In this document: one piece after another, positions 10,320 to 18,869 of the stretch
Layout: each line of letters starts with the position of its first letter
Position numbering within the stretch: position 1 is the first letter of the stretch
DNA from: Pseudomonadota bacterium
GTDB lineage: Bacteria; Pseudomonadota; Alphaproteobacteria; Rhizobiales; Beijerinckiaceae
Direction: 5' to 3'
NCBI GenBank assembly: GCA_021777795.1
Contig: JAJYDD010000002.1
Span: 1 to 38,481, forward strand
DNA length: 38,481 nt
The notes under the pieces: generated by a model
Database searches by the model: none
What the model was told of the DNA's origin: nothing
What the model saw: only the letters and a program-made list of their open reading frames with translations
Program-made: the position numbers and the translations under genes

Positions 10320-11633
10320 CTAACCTTCGATAGCCTTGCCGGGCGTCGCCACCAGGGTCCACGCGCAGACCGCTGCGCCGAGGCCCGCGATGGCGACGAC
10401 AAAGGCTAGCGGTCTCGGCGTGCCGTCGGCGAAAGCGCCCAGAAGCCCCGAACCCGCCATTCCCGCCCCATATTGCAACGCCCCGACCAAAGCGGAAACG
10501 GTTCCCGCGCGCTTGGGAAACGACGTCATCGCGCCGGCGATCGAATTGGCGACGATGAGGCCATTGGTGGCGATGAATACGAACAGCGGCGCCGCCAGAC
10601 CCACGAGGCCGCCCGCGCCCGTCCAGGCGTCGACGGCCGCCCACACCCCGCCGCCCGCCGCCAAGATCGCCCCCGACCGCAGAATCGGCACGATCCCGGA
10701 ACGCACCACCTGCCGGGCGTTGTATATGTTCGTCGCCATGATGCCGATGATGCCGGACGCGAATATGAAGCCGAAAAACTGCGGCGGAATCCCGTAATAT
10801 TCGATGTAGGCGAACGGGGTTCCCGCGACATAGGCGAAGACGCCGAAGTTCAGGAACGCGCCGACGGCGGCGAAGCCCAAAATCCGGCGATCCCCGATGA
10901 GCAGGAAATAAGTATGGAGCGCCTTCCCCAGGCCGTCGCGCCGGCGTCGATGCGGCGGCAAGGTCTCCGGCAGGCTCAGCAAGGCGAACAACGTCGCCAC
11001 GCCGACGGCCGCCAGCAGCCAGAAGATGAAAGGCCAACTGGCGAAACGCAGGATCTGGCCGCCGACGAGCGGGCCGATCAAGGGCGTGACGGCCATCACG
11101 GTTATGAGCGCCGACATCATCTGCGCCGCCCGCGCGCCGGAATAGAGATCGCGCACCATCGCCCGCGACAGCGCGATGCCCGCGCAGGCGCCGACCGCCT
11201 GCACGAAGCGCCAGGCGATCATGGCGCCGACGCTGGTGGAGAGCGCGCAACCCACGGAGCCGAGGACGAATATAGCGATGCCGGCCGCCACCGGCGCCCG
11301 GCGCCCGTATTTGTCGCTAAGCGGGCCCCAGACCAATTGTCCGACGCTGCAACCGACGAGATAGCCGGAAATCGTCCATTCCATCGCGCCGGGAGCGCAG
11401 CCCAGTCCGCGCGCCATCGTCGGCAGAGCCGGGAGATAGAAGTCGGTCGACAGTGGGCCGAAGGCCATCAGCGCGCTCAGGATGGCCAGGGTGCGCGTGC
11501 GCCGATGATCGGCGGTCGGTGCGGCCTTGACAGGAATCGCCACGCCAACAGCGGGCGCCTGCAAAGTCGCAGAAGTACATTCCGGCATGGGACGGGCTTT
11601 CGGGCAACGCGGCGCGAAGGCCGCGAATTGCAT
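10320..11633 (-). CDS. MFS drug-resistance transporter, Bcr/CflA-like
   Basis: 437 aa multi-TM; GPLSTDFYLPALPTMA near the N-terminus and GPLSDKYGRRAPV motif. True start may be internal (M at about 11588). Confidence 0.85.
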   Translation of the reverse strand: MQFAAFAPRCPKARPMPECTSATLQAPAVGVAIPVKAAPTADHRRTRTLAILSALMAFGPLSTDFYLPALPTMARGLGCAPGAMEWTISGYLVGCSVGQLVWGPLSDKYGRRAPVAAGIAIFVLGSVGCALSTSVGAMIAWRFVQAVGACAGIALSRAMVRDLYSGARAAQMMSALITVMAVTPLIGPLVGGQILRFASWPFIFWLLAAVGVATLFALLSLPETLPPHRRRRDGLGKALHTYFLLIGDRRILGFAAVGAFLNFGVFAYVAGTPFAYIEYYGIPPQFFGFIFASGIIGIMATNIYNARQVVRSGIVPILRSGAILAAGGGVWAAVDAWTGAGGLVGLAAPLFVFIATNGLIVANSIAGAMTSFPKRAGTVSALVGALQYGAGMAGSGLLGAFADGTPRPLAFVVAIAGLGAAVCAWTLVATPGKAIEG

Positions 11634-12146
11634 CTTTTGATCTGGGTAGGGGACAAAAGTCCTAAATTCCTTAAACGATGCTGACCAGCAACGGTTTCGT
11701 GATCGAGTCTAGGCGCTCGAAAGCCCGCCTGCGGCGGCGTTGGGACTCGATTTTCTGGTTAATTGGCGAGGGTTCGCGGATGGGGGGGCCTATGAAACGC
11801 AAAAACGTCGCCAGATCTGAAAGTATCGTCCCCGGGTTGCCCGAAATCAAAGTCTTCGCGCTCAAAAAAAATAGAATGCTCGCACCCCGGAAGCGGCCCC
11901 CCGATGGGTCCGCGGCGAAATGAGCAGGGAAATGCGTTTGCCGGTTGCAACTCCCCGCGCCCGCGAACTCGACCTGTTCGCGTCGGCCCGACCCCAACTC
12001 GAAGACACGTTGGCCGATTTCGGCAGATGGCCGGCTATGGACGGGCGGCGCCGCCAAATAAAGCCGGCCTAACTCCACGTCGAGAAATTCAGGGTTCCGG
12101 TGAGCAAGGCGACCTGAGCGACAGAGGCCGAAGGAGGAAGAGAGCC

Positions 12147-12926
12147 ATGAGCTATAAGGATATTCTCGTCTATCTCGATCCCACTTCGGCCTCGGCGGCG
12201 CGTCTCGACATCGCCTTGCGCATCGCCAAGGAGGAGGGCGCGTATCTCACCGGGGTCGACGCCTCCACCGAGGATGCGTATCTCGGCGACTGGCGCGAGG
12301 CGGCGGTCGCTATCGAGAAAGGCTTCCATGCGGCCTTGAAAGCCCAAGGCGTAGAGGGGGAATTTCATGTTCCCGCTGCGCGCGGCAAGCGCCTGCCAGA
12401 GGACTTCGCGATTCCCCCCGATCTCATCATTGCGCCCTCGCCCTCCTCGGAAGTCCGCAGACTGATCGATCCTGCGCTGCCCGACGAATTGGTCAAGCAA
12501 GCGGGGGCGCCGGTGTTGATTATCCCCACCGATTGGTCCAGCGGCCCCTGCGGCAAGAACGTCGTCATCGCCTGGAACGGCGACCGCGAGGCGCGCCGCG
12601 CCGTGCATGACGCCTTGCCGGTGCTCAGGCGCGCGGACAAAGTCACGATATTCGTTTTTTCGCGCACCGATGCGGATCTGCGAATCATGGAGAAGCGCCT
12701 GGTCGAGCATCTTTTGCGCCACGGCGTGACGGCTCAGGTTTCCGATTGGACGAATACGGGAGACATCACGGCGGTCGAGGCGCTGTTCGCAAGCCTCGAC
12801 ACCCAGACCGCCGATCTCCTCGTCGCCGGGGCCTTCGGCCATTCGCGGGTCTTCGAGAGCCTGTTTGGCAGCGTGAGCCTCGATCTGTTGCGCCAACCCG
12901 TTCTGCCGGTGCTCATGTCGCATTGA
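12147..12926 (+). CDS. Universal stress protein (UspA family)
   Basis: MSYKDILVYLDPTSASAARLDIALRIA...; C-terminal LLVAGAFGHSRVFESLFGSVSLDLLRQPVLPVLMSH; SD AAGGAGG at 12131-12137. Confidence 0.9.
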   Translation: MSYKDILVYLDPTSASAARLDIALRIAKEEGAYLTGVDASTEDAYLGDWREAAVAIEKGFHAALKAQGVEGEFHVPAARGKRLPEDFAIPPDLIIAPSPSSEVRRLIDPALPDELVKQAGAPVLIIPTDWSSGPCGKNVVIAWNGDREARRAVHDALPVLRRADKVTIFVFSRTDADLRIMEKRLVEHLLRHGVTAQVSDWTNTGDITAVEALFASLDTQTADLLVAGAFGHSRVFESLFGSVSLDLLRQPVLPVLMSH

Positions 12927-12936
12927 GCGGCAGCCA

Positions 12937-13776
12937 TCAGACCGACGCCATCAAGGTCTCGCTGACCTCCCACAGCCGGCGAGCCGCGTCCCTGTCGCGC
13001 GCCGCGCCGGAACAGGCGGCGATCTTGCGTTTGGCGAAATAGTCTCCGCTTACCCCCGCGACGTCCGGGGAACTGGCGAGATAGACGATCGTATCGGCGC
13101 CGCGTTCCGGCGACAGGGCGAAGCGCTTGAGCAGCGCGAACGCGGGCGCCGTCCAACCGCCCGCCTCGTCGGCGAAACGCGAGGCCACGAGTCCTGGATG
13201 CAGGCAATTGGCGGTCGCTCGCGTCCCCGCCAGACGACGCGCCAGCTCTCGCGTGAAAAGAATGTTGGCGAGCTTCGAGCGCTGATAGGCCCCCAGCCCC
13301 GAATACCCGTGCGCGCCTTGCAGATCGTCGAAATCCAGCCGCGCGCCGCGATGGGCCTGCGAGGCGGTGGAGACGACGCGGCCCTGCGGCGCTGCGTTCA
13401 GCGAGCCGAGAAGCTGCGCCGTGACGATGAAATAGGACATGTGATTGAGCGCAAAGGTGCGTTCCAGCCCCTCCGCCGTGACGCGGCGATCGCTGAAAAT
13501 CGCCCCGGCGTTGTTGATGAGCACATCGATGCGCGGTTCGGCGGCGGCGATCTCGGCCCCGACCGCCTTGGCTTCCCGCATCGACGACAGGTCCGCGATA
13601 TGGGCCTTGTGGCCGCGCCCGGGCGCGGCCGCATCGAGCCGGGCCAGCATCGCCTCCGCACGCGCGCGCTCGCGGGCGATGAAGACGATGCGCGCGCCCT
13701 GGCGGGCGAGCGCCTCGACGGCTTTCTCGCCGATGCCTGAGGTGGCCCCTGTCGCCGCCACGATTTTGCCCTGCAT
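12937..13776 (-). CDS. Short-chain dehydrogenase/reductase
   Basis: GATSGIG cofactor motif, NNAG, AYQRSK catalytic YxxxK. Confidence 0.93.
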   Translation of the reverse strand: MQGKIVAATGATSGIGEKAVEALARQGARIVFIARERARAEAMLARLDAAAPGRGHKAHIADLSSMREAKAVGAEIAAAEPRIDVLINNAGAIFSDRRVTAEGLERTFALNHMSYFIVTAQLLGSLNAAPQGRVVSTASQAHRGARLDFDDLQGAHGYSGLGAYQRSKLANILFTRELARRLAGTRATANCLHPGLVASRFADEAGGWTAPAFALLKRFALSPERGADTIVYLASSPDVAGVSGDYFAKRKIAACSGAARDRDAARRLWEVSETLMASV

Positions 13777-13836
13777 TTTCGCTGATCCCCTCTCGACGCC
13801 TGGGCGTTAACCCGCGCGCTCTATTATGAGGGGATC

Positions 13837-14736
13837 GTGGGCAGTCTTCGCAACAGCGCAGCCGGTTTCAGCGTCCTGATCGCCTTCGCCGGCGCGGCCG
13901 TCGCGGATCCGGGCACGGATGGCTTCGCCGCCTATTCGAAAGGCGATTTCGCCAAGGCCCTGGCGATCTGGCGCCCCTATGCCGAAAACGGCGATCCAGC
14001 GGCGCAGGCGTTTCTGGGCGATCTCTTTTTCAACGGCCAGGGCCTGCCGCAGGATTTCAAGCAGGCTCTGTTCTGGTTCAAATTGGCCGCGCATAAGGGA
14101 AGCGTCGCAGCCCAATACAATCTCGGGCTCGCCGCCGAGCTTGGCAAAGGCGAGGCGATATCGCCGACGCAAGCGATCTCCTGGTACAAGAAGGCGGCCG
14201 CAGCCGGCAACGTGGCCGCCATGCTGGCGATCGCCAGAATTTATCGCCAGGGCGAAGGCGTCGACAAAGACCTCGCCGCTGCGGCGCGCTGGACGGAAAA
14301 TGCAGCCAAAACCGGCGATCCCCACGCTCAGGACGAGCTGGGCGCCCTCTATCGCCTCGGCGCCGGCGTCGATCCCGACTTGGCGCGAGCGCGCCAATGG
14401 TACCGCAAAGCGGCCGAACAGGGCTATCCGCCGGCCGAGAACGACCTCGGCATGATGTACCGCATGGGCGCCGGGGGCCCCGTCGATTATGAGCGCGCCT
14501 TCGGATGGCTGTCCCGCGCCGCCGATCACGGGATCGCGCAGGCCAAGTTCAACATAGGCGCCATGTATGAGCTGGGACTGGGCGCGGCGAAAGACCCTGT
14601 CCAGGCCTACCGCTGGTATGAGGCCGCCATCGCCGCCGCCGACCCCGCCACGCGCGCCAACGCCGAGAGAGCTTTGGCGCTCCTGAAGGCCCGGATGAAG
14701 CCGCCCGAATTGGCGGCGGCCGAGCGCGCTCGCTGA
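13837..14736 (+). CDS. Sel1-like repeat (SLR/TPR) protein
   Basis: GTG start; successive ~36-aa repeats (DPAAQAFLGDLFFNGQGLPQDFKQALFWFKLAAHKG, AAQYNLGLAAELGKG...). Confidence 0.9.
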   Translation: MGSLRNSAAGFSVLIAFAGAAVADPGTDGFAAYSKGDFAKALAIWRPYAENGDPAAQAFLGDLFFNGQGLPQDFKQALFWFKLAAHKGSVAAQYNLGLAAELGKGEAISPTQAISWYKKAAAAGNVAAMLAIARIYRQGEGVDKDLAAAARWTENAAKTGDPHAQDELGALYRLGAGVDPDLARARQWYRKAAEQGYPPAENDLGMMYRMGAGGPVDYERAFGWLSRAADHGIAQAKFNIGAMYELGLGAAKDPVQAYRWYEAAIAAADPATRANAERALALLKARMKPPELAAAERAR

Positions 14737-14810
14737 GCGGCGAGCGCGCCACGCCGAAGCCGAAATCGGCGATTAACCGAATCCAAGATTTTTGAGAGGA
14801 TAATTCGGTC

Positions 14811-15161
14811 ATGATTCGCTTCTGCCTCGCCGTCGCCTTTGGCCTTGTCGCAAGCGCCGCCGCCGCTCACCCCGCGATGACCGCCGAGCCGGCGACCATG
14901 CGGGCCGCGCCCAGCTTGCACGCCCGAGTCGTGCAACACATTCCCGCAAACGCCCAGATCGACATTGAAAACTGCGGGGAGCGCTGGTGCGTCGCCTCCT
15001 GGCGCAATCTCGACGGCTATGTGCGTGTCGAGACGATTGGCGCTTCGGGCGGCGGCCCCGTTATCGCCGCCCCGCGGCCTGCCTATGGTTATTATGGCGG
15101 TCCTGTCGTCGTCGGGCCGGCCATCGGCTTCGGTTATTATCACCGCCGCTATTGGTGGTGA
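14811..15161 (+). CDS. Small secreted SH3-domain protein
   Basis: Signal peptide; TMRAAPSLHARVVQHIPANAQIDIENCGERWCVASWRNLDGYVRVETI bacterial SH3 pattern; Gly/Tyr-rich tail. Confidence 0.8.
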   Translation: MIRFCLAVAFGLVASAAAAHPAMTAEPATMRAAPSLHARVVQHIPANAQIDIENCGERWCVASWRNLDGYVRVETIGASGGGPVIAAPRPAYGYYGGPVVVGPAIGFGYYHRRYWW

Positions 15162-15637
15162 CGGGATTGCTGGTCCTCTCCGATCTCGAAGTTGCGCCGG
15201 ACTGGGTCGATTACAACGGCCACATGAACGACGCGGCCTATGCCCTGGTGTTCAGCCGCGCCGGCGACCGCTGGATGCAGCATATCGGGCTCAGCGCCGA
15301 TATCCGCCAGTCGACCGGCTACACGCTCTATACATTGCAGATCACGCTGCATTATTTCCGCGAGGCGAAGCTCGGCGCGCCGCTGCGCGTCGCCTGCCGA
15401 TTGCTGGAATATGACGCCAAGCGGGCGCGGCTGTGGATGGAGTTGCGCTCGCCGCTCGACGGGCCCGTCATCGCCGCCACGGAGCAACTCTATCTCTCGG
15501 TGCGGCAGGCCGAGGAAAGCCGCGCCGCGGCGTGGCGAGAAGAATCGTCCGCGCGCCTGCAAGAGATGATGCAGGCGCACGCCTCGCTGCCGATTCCGCC
15601 GCAGGCGGGCAAGGGAATTTCGCTCAAGCGGAGTTGA
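15158..15637 (+). CDS. Acyl-CoA thioesterase-like protein (hotdog fold)
   Basis: GTG start overlapping the previous stop (GTGA); [24 protein letters not shown] hotdog thioesterase signature. Confidence 0.8.
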   Translation: MTGLLVLSDLEVAPDWVDYNGHMNDAAYALVFSRAGDRWMQHIGLSADIRQSTGYTLYTLQITLHYFREAKLGAPLRVACRLLEYDAKRARLWMELRSPLDGPVIAATEQLYLSVRQAEESRAAAWREESSARLQEMMQAHASLPIPPQAGKGISLKRS

Positions 15638-15696
15638 CGGCATGGACAGGCGGCGCGGCGAGGGATAGAGCAGCGCGTCTTTTCAAGAGGTTCCCC

Positions 15697-16410
15697 ATGC
15701 GTCCGTCCAAACGCGCCACAGACGAGATGCGCAAGGTGAGCTTCGAGCGCGGCGTCGCCCGCTTCGCCGAGGGCTCGTGCCTCGTGCGTTTCGGCGAGAC
15801 GCATGTGCTGTGCACGGCTTCGCTTGAGGACAAGCCGCCGCCGTGGCTGCGCGGACAGGGGCGCGGCTGGGTCACGGCGGAATACGCGATGCTGCCGCGC
15901 GCGACCACTACGCGCACCAGGCGCGAATCCGCGACCGGCAAAGTCTCCGGCCGCACGCAGGAGATTCAACGCCTGATCGGCCGTTCGCTGCGGGCGGTCG
16001 TCGATCTGCCCCGGCTCGGCGAGCGGCAGATCACGATTGACTGCGACGTGCTCCAGGCGGACGGCGGCACGCGCACGGCCTCGATCACCGGGGCGTTCCT
16101 GGCGATGCGCGATTGTCTGGCCTGGATGGCGGGCCGCTCGATCCTCAAGGACATTCCGCTCAAGGACCATGTGGCGGCGGTGTCTTGTGGCGTCCATCAG
16201 GGCGAGACTGTGCTCGACCTCGATTACGCCGAGGACTCGACCGCCGAAACCGACGCCAATTTCGTCATCACCGGCAGCGGCGGCCTCGTGGAAGTGCAGG
16301 GCTCGGCGGAAGGCGCGCCGTTCTCGGAGGCGCAACTCCTGGGCATGTTGGCGCTGGCCCGCCGGGGCGTGACCGATCTCATCAAGCTGCAAAAGGCGGC
16401 GTTGGGATAG
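15697..16410 (+). CDS. rph: Ribonuclease PH
   Basis: 237 aa; [19 protein letters not shown]..., [42 protein letters not shown]. Confidence 0.97.
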   Translation: MRPSKRATDEMRKVSFERGVARFAEGSCLVRFGETHVLCTASLEDKPPPWLRGQGRGWVTAEYAMLPRATTTRTRRESATGKVSGRTQEIQRLIGRSLRAVVDLPRLGERQITIDCDVLQADGGTRTASITGAFLAMRDCLAWMAGRSILKDIPLKDHVAAVSCGVHQGETVLDLDYAEDSTAETDANFVITGSGGLVEVQGSAEGAPFSEAQLLGMLALARRGVTDLIKLQKAALG

Positions 16411-16472
16411 GGTCGCCGAGGGCCTTGGCGCCGTCGCCCGGGTCCTCTAAGTGACGCTGACGAGGACACCGC

Positions 16473-17601
16473 ATGCGCGCCGAAGCTGAAACACTGGTTC
16501 ATGACATCAAGCAGTCCATGGGACTGCTGAGGAGGCATCTTTGACGTCGAATCCTCGACGCGCCGCCTCGCGGAACTGAACGCCAAATCCGAACATCCCG
16601 ATTTCTGGAACGACGCCGAAGCCGCGCAAAAGCTGATGCGCGAGCGCACTCAGCTTGAGGATCGGCTTGGCGCGCTGGCGAAGCTCGATCGTGAGCTTGA
16701 GGACGCCACGACGCTCATCGAACTCGGCGAGGCCGAGGACGACGCGGCCACAGAACAGGAAGGCCTCGCGTCGTTGCGCGCCCTGAAGGCGGAAGGGGAT
16801 CGCCGCCAGCTCGAAGCGCTGCTGTCGGGCGAAGCGGACGCCAACGACACATATCTCGAAGTCCATTCCGGCGCCGGCGGCACCGAGAGCTGCGATTGGG
16901 CGCGCATGTTGCTGCGCATGTATGTGCGCTGGGGAGAACGGCGCGGCTTCCAGGTCGAGGTGATCGAAGAAACGGCCGGCGACGAGGCAGGCATCAAATC
17001 CGCCACCATCGTCGTCAAGGGCCATAACGCGCATGGCTGGTTGAAGACGGAATCGGGCGTTCACCGCCTCGTGCGCATTTCGCCGTTCGATTCCAACGCG
17101 CGCCGGCACACCAGTTTCGCCTCCGTGTGGGTGTTTCCGGTCGTCGACGATCGCATCGTGATCGACATCAACGAGAGCGATTGCAAGATCGACACCTACC
17201 GCGCATCTGGCGCCGGCGGCCAGCACGTCAACAAGACGGAATCGGCGGTTCGCATCACCCATATTCCGAGCGGCATCATCGTGGCCTGCCAGATGGAGCG
17301 CTCGCAGCATAAGAATCGCGCCACCGCCTGGAACATGCTGCGCGCCCGGCTTTACGAGAAGGAGCTTGAGAAGCGCGAGGCGGCCATAAGCGCCGATTCG
17401 GCCTCCAAGACCGAAATCGGCTGGGGCCATCAGATTCGCTCTTACGTCCTGCAACCCTATCAGATGGTCAAGGATCTGCGCACCGGCCACACCTCCGGCA
17501 CGCCGTCCGAAGTGCTCGATGGCGCGCTCGATGAATTCATGGAAGCCTCGCTGGCGCAAAAGCTCAGCGGCCGCACCGTGCAGGTCGAAGACGTCGACTG
17601 A
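16473..17601 (+). CDS. prfB: Peptide chain release factor 2, expressed by programmed +1 frameshift
   Basis: Zero-frame ORF MRAEAETLVHDIKQSMGLLRRHL ends at TGA 16542-16544; +1 frame continues DVESSTRRLAELNAKSEHPDFW... through GAGGTES and GAGGQHVNKTESAVRITH. Confidence 0.96.
16529..16545 (+). promoter_or_regulatory. prfB programmed +1 frameshift site (SD-like GAGGAGG, CTT TGA C)
   Basis: GAGGAGG 16529-16535, slippery CTT 16539-16541, TGA 16542-16544, then C. Confidence 0.95.
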
Positions 17602-17626
17602 TTGCAGGTCGAGGACGTCGACTTAT
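17579..17626. repeat. 24-bp tandem duplication spanning the prfB stop codon
   Basis: 17579-17602 TGCAGGTCGAAGACGTCGACTGAT and 17603-17626 TGCAGGTCGAGGACGTCGACTTAT, 22/24 identical. Confidence 0.95.
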
Positions 17627-17642
17627 TGAACGCGCGGGCGCC

Positions 17643-18317
17643 TTACGCCCAATCCGCCGGCCCGATGCGGCCGTCGTGCAGCGCGCTCGCCACCAGGACG
17701 CCCGCCGCGCCGGCGCTTTTCAGCGCCGTCAGATCGGCGCCGTCGCGCACGCCGCCTGCCGCATAAAGCCGGCGCCCGTCGGCGCGCGCGCGGATCGCGG
17801 CGAGGCGCTCGAAATCCGGCCCCGCCCCGCCGCCGACGCGATGCAGCGTCATCACGATGACGCGCTCCGGCCACAGGCCCGGCCGAGACAACAGTTCCGG
17901 CGGACCCTGAAACGCCTCGCCGCGAAAATCCAACGACAGCAGCGCATCCCGGCGCGAGGCGACGAGCGCCGCATCGGCTTGCGATTCGCTGCCGAGCACG
18001 GGTACGCCGTAAAGTTGCGTCGCCTCGACCGTCGCCAGCGTCGCCGCGCCATTGTCAATCCAAAGCTCGACATCCGGAAACGCCTCGCGCAGCCGGGCGA
18101 GGGCGGCGAAATTGTCGCCGCGCCCCCGGATCGCGTCGAGATCGGCGATATAGAGCGTCGGGAACGGCCCGAGCCGCATGAGTCCTCGCGTGACGTCGAT
18201 GGGATCGGCCGTCGCGGACAACGGCGTCTCGATCGGCCGGTAGGCGTCGCGATCGCCCATTTTGGCGCGCACCACGCGCCCCTCGATGAGGTCGAGGACG
18301 GGAATCACTTGCATCAT
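17643..18317 (-). CDS. HisA/HisF-related TIM-barrel protein of an H4MPT/methylofuran-type gene cluster
   Basis: 224 aa; VIPVLDLIEGRVVRAKMG, ALLSLDFRGEAF, YAAGGVRDGADLTALKSAGAAGVLVASALHDGRI; ATGA overlap with the upstream gene. Confidence 0.85.
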   Translation of the reverse strand: MMQVIPVLDLIEGRVVRAKMGDRDAYRPIETPLSATADPIDVTRGLMRLGPFPTLYIADLDAIRGRGDNFAALARLREAFPDVELWIDNGAATLATVEATQLYGVPVLGSESQADAALVASRRDALLSLDFRGEAFQGPPELLSRPGLWPERVIVMTLHRVGGGAGPDFERLAAIRARADGRRLYAAGGVRDGADLTALKSAGAAGVLVASALHDGRIGPADWA

Positions 18318-18868
18318 GGGCCTCCGTGCGCTGCCACTTTCGCCTCCAGCCAGGCGAAGGCCTCCGCCTCGCCGGCGCTGGCGGTCTTGGCGACGATGAC
18401 CTTCAACCGCGCGAATTCGGCTGCGATCTCCGCGCGCGGCAAGAGATCGAGCCGGCTGGTCAGCACGGCGGCCTCGATGACGGCGGCGAGGGCGCGGCTG
18501 AAACCGCCGAAGGGCGCGTGCGTTTCCGCGCGCGCCACCCGGCAGACAAAGCGGGGTCGCTGCGCATCCTCGCGGATTTCGACGACCTCAAGCTCCCAAT
18601 GCGCCAGCGTTTCGGCGAGCCTGAACCCGGCCCCGACGGCGACCAGCGGCCAATCGCGCCGTCCCGTGAGGCAGCCGGCGAAGACCCGGGCGTCGTCGGT
18701 GAGATTGGCGACCGCAAAGGGCCGGGCGCGAAGGTTCTCCAGCGTCGCGGAGGGTCGGAACGGCGCGAGGATCCAACGCTCGCCTTCCGCGATCAAGCCG
18801 AGCGGCGCGATATGGGCGCGGCCCGCCGCGTCGGCGGTGACGACGATGGTCTCGCGGATCAGCGGCAT
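18314..18868 (-). CDS. DUF447-like protein (putative flavin-binding split barrel)
   Basis: 184 aa MPLIRETIVVTADAAGRAHIAPLGLIAEGERWILAPFRPSATLENLRARPFAVANLTDD...; context in C1 cofactor operon. Confidence 0.75.
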   Translation of the reverse strand: MPLIRETIVVTADAAGRAHIAPLGLIAEGERWILAPFRPSATLENLRARPFAVANLTDDARVFAGCLTGRRDWPLVAVGAGFRLAETLAHWELEVVEIREDAQRPRFVCRVARAETHAPFGGFSRALAAVIEAAVLTSRLDLLPRAEIAAEFARLKVIVAKTASAGEAEAFAWLEAKVAAHGGP

Positions 18869-18869
18869 G

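Noticed and set aside
11678-11923. 81-aa plus-strand ORF between the MFS gene and the universal stress protein
   Set aside because: No RBS, no recognised fold, Arg/Lys-rich random-looking sequence.
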